From NCBI GenBank assembly GCA_039811865.1, contig JBDHZK010000003.1, forward strand, positions 1 to 56,638: a DNA stretch of 56,638 nt, given 5' to 3'. The notes beneath the pieces were generated by a model. That model was not told the origin of the DNA. It was given only the letters and a program-made list of their open reading frames with translations, and did no database searches. Positions 8,224 through 16,338 of the stretch are shown here, one piece after another. The translations under genes were made by a program, and so were the position numbers. Position 1 is the stretch's first letter, and the number at the start of each line of letters is the position of its first letter. This DNA comes from JBDHZK01 sp039811865 (GTDB lineage: Bacteria; Actinomycetota; Actinomycetes; Propionibacteriales; Propionibacteriaceae).

Positions 8224-9596
8224 CCCTGCCGAGGCTGGTGGTTGCGGCGGCCGCGTCGTCGGCCGGCAAGACCACCATCGCCACGGGGCTCATGGGCGCC
8301 CTCGCAGCCGCCGGGCACGAAGTGGCCGGGTTCAAGGTGGGCCCGGACTTCATCGACCCCGGCTACCACGGCCTGGCCACCGGACGTCCCGGGCGCAACC
8401 TGGATCCTGTGCTGAGCGGTCCGGAGCTGGTTCCGGGACTGCTTGTACACGGAGCCAGTTGGCCGACCCCGGCCGACGTGGCTGTGGTCGAGGGTGTGAT
8501 GGGGCTGTTCGATGGGCGCCTCGGCCAGGACGGCTACGGCTCGACCGCTCACGTCGCGCGGCTCCTGGACGCCCCGGTGGTGCTGGTGGTGGACGCCGCC
8601 GGCTCATCGCGCACCGCCGCGGCGGCCGCCCTTGGGCTGCGCGAGTTCGACGCTTCGATCCGTATCGCCGGCGCCATCGTCAATCGCGTGGCCAGCACCC
8701 GGCACGCCGCGGAGTTGGAGGCGGTACTGCGGCGCGGTGGGCTCGACGTACTGGGCGTGGTGCCCCGCAGCGCCGCGATCGAGGCGCCCTCTCGGCACCT
8801 TGGCCTGGTTCCGGCCCCGGAGCGTCCCGAATCGGCCGGGACCATCGCGGCATTGGCCGAGCACATCGCCGGCCACGTCGACCTAGAGGCGGTGCTCCGG
8901 GTGGCCGGTAGCGCCACTGAACTGGTCGCCGAGCCCTGGGACCCGGCCAAGGTCGTCCATCGCGTGTCCGGGCGACCGCAGGTCGGCGTCCTCGCCGGCC
9001 GGGCGTTCACCTTTCGTTATGCCGAAACCACCGAACTGCTCCAAGCCGCAGGCTGCGATCTGGTCGAAATCGACCCGCTGGTCGATTTCGAACTGCCGTC
9101 CGCGCTGGCCGGTCTTTACCTCGGGGGCGGTTTCCCCGAGGTGCACGCCGCCGAGCTCAGCGCGAACTCGGGATTGCGAACCCAACTCCGCGAAGCGGTC
9201 GCCGCCGGCCTGCCGACGGTTGCCGAATGCGCCGGCCAGCTTTACCTAGCCAAGGAGCTCGACGGGCATCCGATGGTCGGGGCGCTGCCCGCGGTGGCTG
9301 GGATGACCGGGCGTTTGACGCTGGGGTATCGGTCCGCGACCGCGCTGAACGACACGCTGCTCGCCGAGGCGGGGAGCGTGATCAGCGGCCACGAGTTTCA
9401 TCGCACGCAGACCTTCCCGGGCGCCGGCGAAACGTCCGCCTGGGGCTGGGCAGAGCGCGCCGAGGGATTCTCCCTGGACCCGGCGGCGACCGGTGAGCCG
9501 ACCCTGCACTCGTCGTATCTGCACCTGTTCTGGGCCGGCGCACCGCAGTGTGCGCAACGGTTCGCCGAGGCGTCCGCCCGTTACGCCGAGCGCTGA
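8217..9596 (+). CDS. cobB: Cobyrinic / hydrogenobyrinic acid a,c-diamide synthase
   Basis: This ATP- and glutamine-dependent amidase converts the a and c acetate side chains of the corrin ring to amides. The N-terminal synthetase domain has the P-loop VVAAAASSAGKTTIATGL, then GFKVGPDFIDPGYH and VVEGVMGLFDG. The C-terminal class I glutaminase-like domain has GLYLGGGFPEVHA and the catalytic Cys338 in VAECAGQLYL. The length of 459 residues is normal. CobB (aerobic, metal-free substrate) and CbiA (cobalt-containing substrate) cannot be separated by sequence inspection; CobB is chosen because CobF and CobK are nearby. It overlaps cobO by 7 nt and converges on cobF. Confidence 0.9.
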   Translation: MVALPRLVVAAAASSAGKTTIATGLMGALAAAGHEVAGFKVGPDFIDPGYHGLATGRPGRNLDPVLSGPELVPGLLVHGASWPTPADVAVVEGVMGLFDGRLGQDGYGSTAHVARLLDAPVVLVVDAAGSSRTAAAAALGLREFDASIRIAGAIVNRVASTRHAAELEAVLRRGGLDVLGVVPRSAAIEAPSRHLGLVPAPERPESAGTIAALAEHIAGHVDLEAVLRVAGSATELVAEPWDPAKVVHRVSGRPQVGVLAGRAFTFRYAETTELLQAAGCDLVEIDPLVDFELPSALAGLYLGGGFPEVHAAELSANSGLRTQLREAVAAGLPTVAECAGQLYLAKELDGHPMVGALPAVAGMTGRLTLGYRSATALNDTLLAEAGSVISGHEFHRTQTFPGAGETSAWGWAERAEGFSLDPAATGEPTLHSSYLHLFWAGAPQCAQRFAEASARYAER

Positions 9597-9607
9597 GCGT
9601 GGCCCGG

Positions 9608-10366
9608 TCAGCGGCGGCGCAGCAGGTAGGTGTCGAACACCCAGCCCTTGCGCCCGATCGCCTCCGCGCGGAGCGCGACGATCTCGTCACGGACGTCCGC
9701 CAAGGAGCCGGCGACCAAGATCTCGTCCGGCGTCCCAAGGTAGGCACCCCAGTAGATGTCGATGCCCTCCGCGGCGAGCGTGGCGAACGCGAGGTTCGCG
9801 TCCAACATGACCACCACGTCGTCCACCCCGGGCGGTAGGCGCTCACCCAGGAGTCGAGCCGGCATGATCTGGACGGCGCGACCCGGCCGGTTCAACGAGA
9901 CGCCGTGCCGGGCGGTCAGCGCGTGCACGCAGCTCACGCCGGGTATGACCCGGACAGGTCTGGGCGCCGCAACAGCTGTTTCCAAGCTCTGCAGGATAGC
10001 CAGGGTGCTTTCGAACAGCGACGGGTCGCCCCAAACCAGGAAGCCGCCGGTCCGCGTCTCGCCCAGTTCGCGGCTAATCGCCTCGCCCCACTGGTCGCTG
10101 CGTTCGGCCCGCCAGCGGCGCACCGCCGCGGCGTAATCGGCGGCTGTTCGCCAAGGTCGCGGCGGGTCCGGCAGTTCGACCGTCCGCACCGGCTGCTCGC
10201 GGTAGCGCTCGATCAGGGCGCGACGCGCCTCGACCAGTTCGTCGGGGCCATCGCTCTTCACCACCACGAACAGCACGTCGATGCGCCGGATGGCCGCGAT
10301 CGCCTCCACCGTGATCCAGTCGGGATCACCCGCCCCGATCCCGATGCACAGCAACTCGCCGCTCAC
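9608..10366 (-). CDS. cobF: Precorrin-6A synthase (deacetylating)
   Basis: CobF methylates C1 of precorrin-5 and releases the extruded two-carbon unit as acetate, a step specific to the oxygen-dependent route. The 252-residue protein has a tetrapyrrole methyltransferase fold: CIGIGAGDPDWITVEA at the N-terminus, GFLVWGDPSLFEST, and RVIPGVSCVHALTARHG. The insert DPPRPWRTAADYAAAVRRW is typical of CobF and not of other corrin methyltransferases. The GTG start at 10366 overlaps the cobK stop codon, so translation is coupled to cobK. Confidence 0.88.
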   Translation of the reverse strand: MSGELLCIGIGAGDPDWITVEAIAAIRRIDVLFVVVKSDGPDELVEARRALIERYREQPVRTVELPDPPRPWRTAADYAAAVRRWRAERSDQWGEAISRELGETRTGGFLVWGDPSLFESTLAILQSLETAVAAPRPVRVIPGVSCVHALTARHGVSLNRPGRAVQIMPARLLGERLPPGVDDVVVMLDANLAFATLAAEGIDIYWGAYLGTPDEILVAGSLADVRDEIVALRAEAIGRKGWVFDTYLLRRR

Positions 10367-11166
10367 GAACGCCGCCAGCGCTCGCGCACCCAGTTGACCG
10401 CCTCGCCGACGGTCTCGACCGTTGCCAACCCCACCGGGTCCGACGGGCGGCGCAGTGCCACCACGCGGACGCCCAGCCGGGCGGCGGCGTCCAGTTTCGC
10501 ATCGGTAGGGCCGCCGGAATCCTTGACGATCAGCACATCGATCCGGCGGCTGCGCATCAGTTCGAGCTCGGACTCAAGGCAAAACGGTCCCCGTGCCGCG
10601 CGCACTTCCCAGGCTGCCGGCACACCGCCGTCCGGCAGGTCGACGACCCGGGCCAGGACGAACCGGTCAGCCCAGGCGGCGAACTCGCCCAACCCATGGC
10701 GGCCGATCGCGAGGAACGCCCGGCAGTGGTCCGGGACCGACTCACGCGCCTGCGCCAGCGAGTCCACCCAAAGCCAGCTCGCGGCGTCCGGACGAGACGC
10801 CCAGCTGGGGCGTGACAGGCGCCTCAACGGCGCACCGGTGATTGCACAGGCAGCGACTGCGTTGGCGGTTATTCGCGCGGCGAACGGATGGGTCGCGTCC
10901 ACCACGGGGGGCAGGGCGTGCTCGCGCAGGTAGGCGACCAGGCCGGCGACACCGCCGAAACCGCCAACCCGCAGCTCCCCGGCCGACGGCAGCGGGTCAC
11001 TCACCTCCCCGGCAAGGGAGGACACCACGCTGTGACCGGTCGCGGCGAGGCAGCCGGCCAGCTCCCGCGCCTGGGTCGTCCCGCCCAACAACAAGACGTC
11101 AACCGGCCCACCCCTGGCTGGCTCGGCCAAAGTAGCGGGCCGCGAATGGGCAACGCGGGTTGGCAT
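10363..11166 (-). CDS. cobK: Precorrin-6A reductase
   Basis: CobK/CbiJ reduces precorrin-6A to precorrin-6B with NAD(P)H. Visible features are VDVLLLGGTTQARELA, then VDATHPFAARITANA, LSRPSWASRP, FLAIGRHGLGEF and DVLIVKDSGG, all characteristic of the family. ATG 11166 is chosen because GGGAGGT sits 4 nt upstream; it gives 267 residues with about 24 residues ahead of the first strand. It is divergent from cobI and its stop overlaps the start of cobF. Confidence 0.88.
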   Translation of the reverse strand: MPTRVAHSRPATLAEPARGGPVDVLLLGGTTQARELAGCLAATGHSVVSSLAGEVSDPLPSAGELRVGGFGGVAGLVAYLREHALPPVVDATHPFAARITANAVAACAITGAPLRRLSRPSWASRPDAASWLWVDSLAQARESVPDHCRAFLAIGRHGLGEFAAWADRFVLARVVDLPDGGVPAAWEVRAARGPFCLESELELMRSRRIDVLIVKDSGGPTDAKLDAAARLGVRVVALRRPSDPVGLATVETVGEAVNWVRERWRRS

Positions 11167-11302
11167 TCTTACCTCCCTGCCCGGGGACGGACGGTCTGCC
11201 CGAGTGTGCCAGACTGGGCGAGCAGCGGGTGGGCGAGTCCCGACAGCAGGAAACCGCCCCGCTGCTGAGCGACACCACGGGCGAAACCCCAGGAGGCTCC
11301 CA
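11167..11302 (+). promoter_or_regulatory. Divergent cobK/cobI control region with a structured cobI leader
   Basis: This 136-nt gap must hold both promoters. A dyad GTCTG-N11-CAGAC lies at 11194-11214. Downstream, AGCAGCGGG (11221-11229) pairs perfectly with CCCGCTGCT (11258-11266), closing a 28-nt loop that contains a smaller GGG/CCC hairpin (11231-11241). The cobI ribosome site AGGAGG is at 11291-11296. I could not find a full cobalamin riboswitch; only a loose resemblance to the B12 box (CAGGAAACCGCC) is present. Confidence 0.4.
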
Positions 11303-12061
11303 ATGACCGCACCTGACACCGTCACGCCCACCCTGATCGGGGTCGGCGTAGGACCTGGCGATCCGGAGTTGGTGACGCTGAAGGCGCAAGCCGTCCTGCG
11401 CACGGCGGACGCGATCCTCGTCCCCAGCACCGAGGCCAGCGGCGACGACGCCGGACGCGCCGAGCAGATCGTGTTGGCAGTTTGCCCGCAAGCCGAGCCG
11501 AAGCTTCGCCGCGTCCCGTTCAGCATGGCGCAAAGGCGCGGGGTGGGTTCGGTGCGGCGGCAGTCGTGGGAGGCAGCGGCGCAGACCGCGTTGGCCGAGT
11601 TCGCCGCGGGCGCGACCAGGGTCGCCTTCGCCACGGTTGGCGACCCGAGCGTCTACTCCACGTTCTCCTACCTGGCAGCCCACGTCCGGGCCGCCGTTGG
11701 GCAGCTACAGGTCGGCGTCATCCCCGGCATCACCGCGATGCAGGCCCTGGCGGCCGCGAGCCTCACGCCGCTGGTCGAGGGACGAGAGATCCTCACCCTC
11801 GTACCCGTGACCGCTGGCCTGGACGCGGTCACCACCGCCTTGCAACACTCCGACACCGTCGTGGCCTACAAGGGCGGGCGGAGACTGGACGACCTTCTCG
11901 ACCGCGTCCGCGCGGCCGGCGGCCAGGGGGTCCTCGGAGTCGACATCGGCCTGCCCGGCGAACAGATCACCCCGCTGGCCGAGGTGGACGCCGCCCAGGC
12001 GCCATACTTCTCGACCGTGCTGGTGGCACCCCGGCGCGGCGAGCCAGGCGGAAGACTGTGA
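11303..12061 (+). CDS. cobI: Precorrin-2 C20-methyltransferase
   Basis: CobI/CbiL adds the C20 methyl group to precorrin-2, an early step of corrin synthesis. The 252-residue protein shows IGVGVGPGDPELVTLKA, ATVGDPSVYSTFSYLA and GVIPGITAMQALAA, the three SAM-binding regions of this family in the CobI-specific form. ATG 11303 follows AGGAGG by 6 nt. It opens a five-gene block (cobI, cobM, cbiE, cbiG/cobJ, cobH) in which each start overlaps the previous stop. The cobalt-free (CobI) versus cobalt (CbiL) preference cannot be read from sequence. Confidence 0.9.
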   Translation: MTAPDTVTPTLIGVGVGPGDPELVTLKAQAVLRTADAILVPSTEASGDDAGRAEQIVLAVCPQAEPKLRRVPFSMAQRRGVGSVRRQSWEAAAQTALAEFAAGATRVAFATVGDPSVYSTFSYLAAHVRAAVGQLQVGVIPGITAMQALAAASLTPLVEGREILTLVPVTAGLDAVTTALQHSDTVVAYKGGRRLDDLLDRVRAAGGQGVLGVDIGLPGEQITPLAEVDAAQAPYFSTVLVAPRRGEPGGRL

Positions 12062-12867
12062 CGGCGCGGCCGGCCGGAGAAGTGGTCTTCGTCGGCGCCG
12101 GCCCGGGCGCCGCCGACCTGATCACGGTCCGCGGCGCGGCCGTGATCGCGGCCGCGGACATCGTGATTTGGGCGTCCAGCCTGGTGGACCCGGCGATCGT
12201 CGAGGCGACCCGGTCCGACGCGCTGCTGATCGACTCGGCCAGCGAGTCCTTGGAGGACATCACCCCGCTGTTCGAACGCGCCCGGGATGAGGGGCTGTTG
12301 ATCGCCCGGGTACACACCGGTGACCCCTCGATCTACGGCGCGACCGCGGAGCAACGGCGCATTTGCGAGCGGCTCGGCATCGCGCACCGCACGATTCCCG
12401 GCGTCTCGGCGTTCAGCGCCGCCGCCGCCCGCATGGACGCCGAGATCACGATCCCCGAAGTGTCCCAAACGCTGATCCTGACTCGGCTCGAGGGTGGCCG
12501 AACCCCAATGCCGGACCGGGAAACGGTCCGTGGTTTCGCCGCCCACGGCGTCACCATGGCCCTGTATCTTTCGGCTGCCCGCAACAAGGTGCTTCAGGCC
12601 GAGCTGCTGGCGGGTGGCTATCCACCGCAGACGCCATGCATCGTGGGCTACCGGGTCACCTGGCCGGACGAGTTGATGCTGCGCTGCCGACTCGACGAGT
12701 TGTCGGCGTCGATGCGCGAGCACAAGCTCTGGAAGCACACGGTCGTCCTGGTCGGCCCGGCACTGGCCGAGCGGTCGAACACCCGCAGCCACCTGTACCA
12801 TCCGGGATTTCGCCACGAGTTCCGCTCCGGCGACGGGTCCGAACTCCTCACCAGGGACGCCCGGTGA
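12058..12867 (+). CDS. cobM: Precorrin-4 C11-methyltransferase
   Basis: CobM/CbiF methylates C11 of precorrin-4. Signature stretches are VVFVGAGPGAADLITVRG, IWASSLVDPAIV, ARVHTGDPSIYGATAEQ, TIPGVSAFSAAAA and LILTRLEGGRTPMP, the last being typical for CobM. The 269 residues are slightly longer than usual because of a short charged tail. GTG 12058 overlaps the cobI stop as GTGA, indicating translational coupling. Confidence 0.92.
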   Translation: MTARPAGEVVFVGAGPGAADLITVRGAAVIAAADIVIWASSLVDPAIVEATRSDALLIDSASESLEDITPLFERARDEGLLIARVHTGDPSIYGATAEQRRICERLGIAHRTIPGVSAFSAAAARMDAEITIPEVSQTLILTRLEGGRTPMPDRETVRGFAAHGVTMALYLSAARNKVLQAELLAGGYPPQTPCIVGYRVTWPDELMLRCRLDELSASMREHKLWKHTVVLVGPALAERSNTRSHLYHPGFRHEFRSGDGSELLTRDAR

Positions 12868-13856
12868 GCGTGCGGCAGCTCACGGTCTACGGGATCCTCG
12901 GTCCACCCACCCCGCAGTTGCGGGCGGCCGCCGCGCAGGCGGACCGGGTGGTGGGTGGCCAACGTCACCTGGACGCTTTGGGCGTCGAGCCTGACCGACG
13001 GATTCTCCTGGGGACGCCCAGCCGCGCACTGCAGCAGATCGCGCGGCTGCCCACTAACGCCGAGGTGGTCGTCGTGGCCAGCGGAGACCCGCTGTTCTTC
13101 GGGGTGGTCCGCACGCTGCGCAACGCCGGGATTCGCGCCCGGGTGATCGCGGCGCCCACTTCGGCGGCCGCGGCGTTCGCCGCCGTCGGGCTGCCTTGGG
13201 AGGACGCCGTCATCGCCAGCGCCCACGGACGTCCGATCGCGCACGCGATGAACCTGGCCAGGGCGTTTCCGAAGGTGGCGGTACTGACCTCGGCCGCGCA
13301 TGGCATCCGCGAACTGGCCGCCGGCCTCGCCGACCTGAACCGCTGGTTCGTGCTGGCCGAGCGCCTCGGCGAGGACGACCAGCGGGTTCGCCTGCTCGAT
13401 CCGGCCGCAGCCGTTCGCGCAGATGCGCTGGAGCCGAACGTCGTCCTGGTGCTGGAGCGGCTGCCCGCCGAGGCGGATGCCCCCTGGACCGGCTGGGCGG
13501 CCCTGCCCCAGCGGCCCGCTCGTCCGGACGTCTGCGCGGCCGCGGCGCTCGCCTTCACCCGGACGCTCCCCTCGCCCGGGGAACTCGTCAGCGCTTCCGG
13601 GCCACTTTCCGCCGACTTCTCCGCACTGGCCCGCTGGTCCCAGGCCGCGGTGATCGAACTGCCGCGATGCGAACTGCCGCTGGCCGTGGGGGCACCGGAC
13701 GTCATCTTGGCCCCGGCCCGGGTAGATGAGTTGATCGACCTGACCGCCCGGGCGGTGGTGCTGACCGGGACCCCGCCCGACGCCCTGCCAGCGGGCTACC
13801 GGTGGCGCACCGAGACCATCACCGGCCACCAACTGACCACAGGAGTACGCGAATGA
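12864..13856 (+). CDS. cbiE: CbiE-type corrin methyltransferase with a degenerate CbiT-like C-terminal extension
   Basis: Residues about 1-200 form a CbiE domain, which acts on the C5 side of precorrin-6B: YGILGPPTPQLRAAAAQADR, VVVVASGDPLFFGVVRTL, ITS-like PTSAAAAFAAVGLPW and SAHGRPI. CbiE alone is about 200 residues, but this protein has 330. The extra part is laid out like CbiT but has lost the SAM loop: RPDVCAAAALAF, then LPSPGELVSASGPLSA where active CbiT has LWDLGAGTGSISIE, then AVIELPR where it has AVERDP. I infer that an ancestral CobL (CbiE-CbiT) fusion decayed while the separate CbiT at 6949-7554 took over. GTG 12864 overlaps the cobM stop. Confidence 0.82.
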   Translation: MSVRQLTVYGILGPPTPQLRAAAAQADRVVGGQRHLDALGVEPDRRILLGTPSRALQQIARLPTNAEVVVVASGDPLFFGVVRTLRNAGIRARVIAAPTSAAAAFAAVGLPWEDAVIASAHGRPIAHAMNLARAFPKVAVLTSAAHGIRELAAGLADLNRWFVLAERLGEDDQRVRLLDPAAAVRADALEPNVVLVLERLPAEADAPWTGWAALPQRPARPDVCAAAALAFTRTLPSPGELVSASGPLSADFSALARWSQAAVIELPRCELPLAVGAPDVILAPARVDELIDLTARAVVLTGTPPDALPAGYRWRTETITGHQLTTGVRE

Positions 13857-15637
13857 TCGGACAGGTCACCAGCGGGGAAGCCAGCCGCGCCCGGGCCGAG
13901 TGGATCGACGCGATCCTCGGGCAAACCACTCGGCGCTACGACGACGGTGCCGTGACCGGGCTTCCCCGGGCGTGGGCCGAATGCGACCTGATCGTCAGCC
14001 ATCTGGCGCTTGGGGCCACCACTCGGATCATCGCGCCCCTGCTGGAGTCCAAGCGGTCCGATCCCGGGGTGGTGGTGGTCGACGAGGCGGGCCGGTTCGT
14101 CGTCCCGCTGGTCGGCGGACACGCCGGCGGCGCCAACGACCTGGCGCGCAGGCTGGCCGACGGTCTGGGCGCGACGGCTGTGGTGACCACGGCCACCGAC
14201 GCCCGGGGCGTGCCCGGTCTGGACACCCTGGGTTGGCGCTGCGCCGGTGAGGTCGCCACCGTCACGCGGGCCTTGCTCGACGGCGCCCCGGTGACGGTGG
14301 CGCGAACGCGGCCTTGGCCGCTACCCGCGCTCCCCTCGAACGCCCGGATCGTCGACCTGTGGGCCGACGATGCCAGCCCGCGGCGGGCCGGGATCGGCTT
14401 CCCGCGCATCCATGTCGTGGGGGACGCCGCGCCGTCCTCCCCCGGCGAACCGGCGGCGCAGGTGCTGATCACCGACGAGGTTGCCCCACCGACGGACCTG
14501 CCGCGCGTCGTGCTCAATCCGCCCAGCCTGGTGGCCGGACTCGGCTGCAACGCCGGGACGTCCGCCGCCGCGCTCGGCGCCCTGCTTCGCCGCAGCCTGG
14601 CCGACGCCGGACTGGCCATCGAGTCGCTGGGCGCGATCGCGTCCGTGGACGCCAAGGCGGACGAGCCCGGTCTGGTGGAGTTGGCAGCCGACCTCGGTGT
14701 GCCCATCCACACCTTTCCCGCGGCGGTGCTGGCCGGCTTCGACGTCCCCAACCCCAGCGCCGCTCCGGCGGCCGCGGTCGGCACGCCCAGCGTCGCCGAG
14801 GCGGCCGTCCTGGCTCAGCGCGCCGAACTGGTCGTCGAGAAGCAGCGGACGCCAGAGGCCACCTGCGCGATCGGACGGCTCCCCGCGCGCGGCCGGTTGA
14901 CCATCATCGGGTTGGGTCCCGGCTCCCGCGACCTGACCACGCCACGCGCCCTGCAGGCCATCGGGGAGGCATCGGTGGTCGTCGGCTACCGTCCCTATGT
15001 GGCGCAGGTGAAGGACCTCCTGCGTCCCGGCACTCGCATCGCCAGCACTCCCATGGGCAAGGAGTCGGAGCGAACCGCCACCGCGATCGAGCTGGCCCGG
15101 CAAGGCAACAACGTCGCGCTGGTCTGCTCGGGCGACCCCGCGATCTATGCGATGGCTTCCCCGGTGCTGGAGCAGGGCACCGCCGGGATCGACGTCGAGG
15201 TGATTCCCGGGGTGACGGCGAGCCTGGCCGCGTCCGCCATCCTCGGCGCGCCGCTCGGCCACGATCACGCGACCATCTCGCTGTCGGACCTGCACACCGA
15301 CTGGGACACGATTCTGCGGCGCGTCCGTGCGGCGGCTCAGGCCGACCTGGTGACCGTCTTGTACAACCCGCGCAGCCGGACGCGGCTACATCACCTGCCC
15401 GACGCGCTGGCGATCTTCGCCGAGCACCGGCCCGCCGGCACCCCGGTGGCGGTGGTCGAGGAGGCGGAGCGTCCCGAACAGCGGGTGGTACTGGCCACCT
15501 TGGCCGACTTCGACCCGGCGGTCGTGAACATGAACTCGTTGGTGGTGGTCGGCTCGTCCACCACCACCTATCTGCCCGCCTGTGACGGCCGACGCGTCAT
15601 GGTCACCCCGCGCGACTACCACTGGATGAACCGATGA
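13853..15637 (+). CDS. cobJ: CbiG / CobJ fusion: corrin lactone hydrolase-like domain plus precorrin-3B C17-methyltransferase
   Basis: The 594-residue fusion has two parts. Residues about 1-330 are CbiG-like, with VVVDEAGRFVVPLVGGHAGG, the linker, and the C-terminal motif LVAGLGCNAGTS (Cys232). In the anaerobic pathway CbiG opens the delta-lactone and releases acetaldehyde. Residues about 347-594 are CobJ/CbiH, which methylates C17 and contracts the ring: RLTIIGLGPGSRDLTTPRA, VVGYRPYV, ALVCSGDPAIYAMASPVLE, VIPGVTASLAASAILGAPLG and TVLYNPRSRTR. ATG 13853 overlaps the cbiE stop as ATGA. The CbiG domain beside CobF is biochemically unexpected. Confidence 0.9.
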   Translation: MIGQVTSGEASRARAEWIDAILGQTTRRYDDGAVTGLPRAWAECDLIVSHLALGATTRIIAPLLESKRSDPGVVVVDEAGRFVVPLVGGHAGGANDLARRLADGLGATAVVTTATDARGVPGLDTLGWRCAGEVATVTRALLDGAPVTVARTRPWPLPALPSNARIVDLWADDASPRRAGIGFPRIHVVGDAAPSSPGEPAAQVLITDEVAPPTDLPRVVLNPPSLVAGLGCNAGTSAAALGALLRRSLADAGLAIESLGAIASVDAKADEPGLVELAADLGVPIHTFPAAVLAGFDVPNPSAAPAAAVGTPSVAEAAVLAQRAELVVEKQRTPEATCAIGRLPARGRLTIIGLGPGSRDLTTPRALQAIGEASVVVGYRPYVAQVKDLLRPGTRIASTPMGKESERTATAIELARQGNNVALVCSGDPAIYAMASPVLEQGTAGIDVEVIPGVTASLAASAILGAPLGHDHATISLSDLHTDWDTILRRVRAAAQADLVTVLYNPRSRTRLHHLPDALAIFAEHRPAGTPVAVVEEAERPEQRVVLATLADFDPAVVNMNSLVVVGSSTTTYLPACDGRRVMVTPRDYHWMNR

Positions 15638-16284
15638 CCGGCCGGCGCTACGCCTACGAGACCGACGGCGCCGAGATCTATCGCCAGTCGTTCGCGACCA
15701 TCGCCGCGGAGGCGGACCTGGCTCGCCTGCCCGCCGCGATGCGACCGGTGGCGACCCGCATGATTCACGCATCCGGCCAGATCGACCTGATGGACGACTT
15801 GGCCTGGTCGGCGGGCCTGGCGCCCAGCGCCACAACGGCCCTGCGTGCCGGCGCGCCGATCCTGTGCGACTCGCGCATGGTGGCCAGCGGCATCATCCGC
15901 TCCCGGCTCCCCTGCCACAACGACGTCGTCTGTCTGCTCGGCGACCCGCGTCTTCCCGGGCTGGCCACCGAGCTGACGACCACCAAGAGCGCTGCGGCCG
16001 TCGAGTTGTGGCGTCCCCTGCTGGCGGGGGCGATCGTGGCGATCGGCAACGCGCCCACGGCGCTGTTCCACCTGCTGGAGGTGATCGAGGAAGACCCGGC
16101 GCTTCGTCCCGCGGCTGTCCTCGGCATCCCGGTGGGCTTCGTCGGTGCCGCGGAGTCCAAGCGCGCGCTGGCCGAGAACGCGCTGGGCCTGGAGTACCTC
16201 GTGGTTCATGGACGCCGCGGCGGCAGCGCGGTAACGGTGGCTGCCGTGAACGCCCTGTGCGGCCCCGACGGCCGAACCGGCTAG
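15634..16284 (+). CDS. cobH: Precorrin-8X methylmutase
   Basis: CobH/CbiC moves the C11 methyl group to C12, giving hydrogenobyrinic (or cobyrinic) acid. The catalytic His45 is in RMIHASGQIDLM. Other family motifs are GAPILCDSRMVASGI, AIGNAPTALFHLLE and GIPVGFVGAAESK. The 216-residue length is usual. ATG 15634 overlaps the previous stop as ATGA, completing the coupled five-gene block. No obvious terminator follows in the 54 nt before the next gene. Confidence 0.93.
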   Translation: MTGRRYAYETDGAEIYRQSFATIAAEADLARLPAAMRPVATRMIHASGQIDLMDDLAWSAGLAPSATTALRAGAPILCDSRMVASGIIRSRLPCHNDVVCLLGDPRLPGLATELTTTKSAAAVELWRPLLAGAIVAIGNAPTALFHLLEVIEEDPALRPAAVLGIPVGFVGAAESKRALAENALGLEYLVVHGRRGGSAVTVAAVNALCGPDGRTG

Positions 16285-16338
16285 CTGTACTGACTTGACG
16301 GGGCTCGGGCTCGCCCGGAGCGGTGCGACAATGCCGGC

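Noticed and set aside
11221..11266. Possible cobalamin riboswitch before cobI
   Set aside because: Only a partial B12-box resemblance and a closing stem are visible; the other conserved core segments are missing, so it is reported only as a structured leader.
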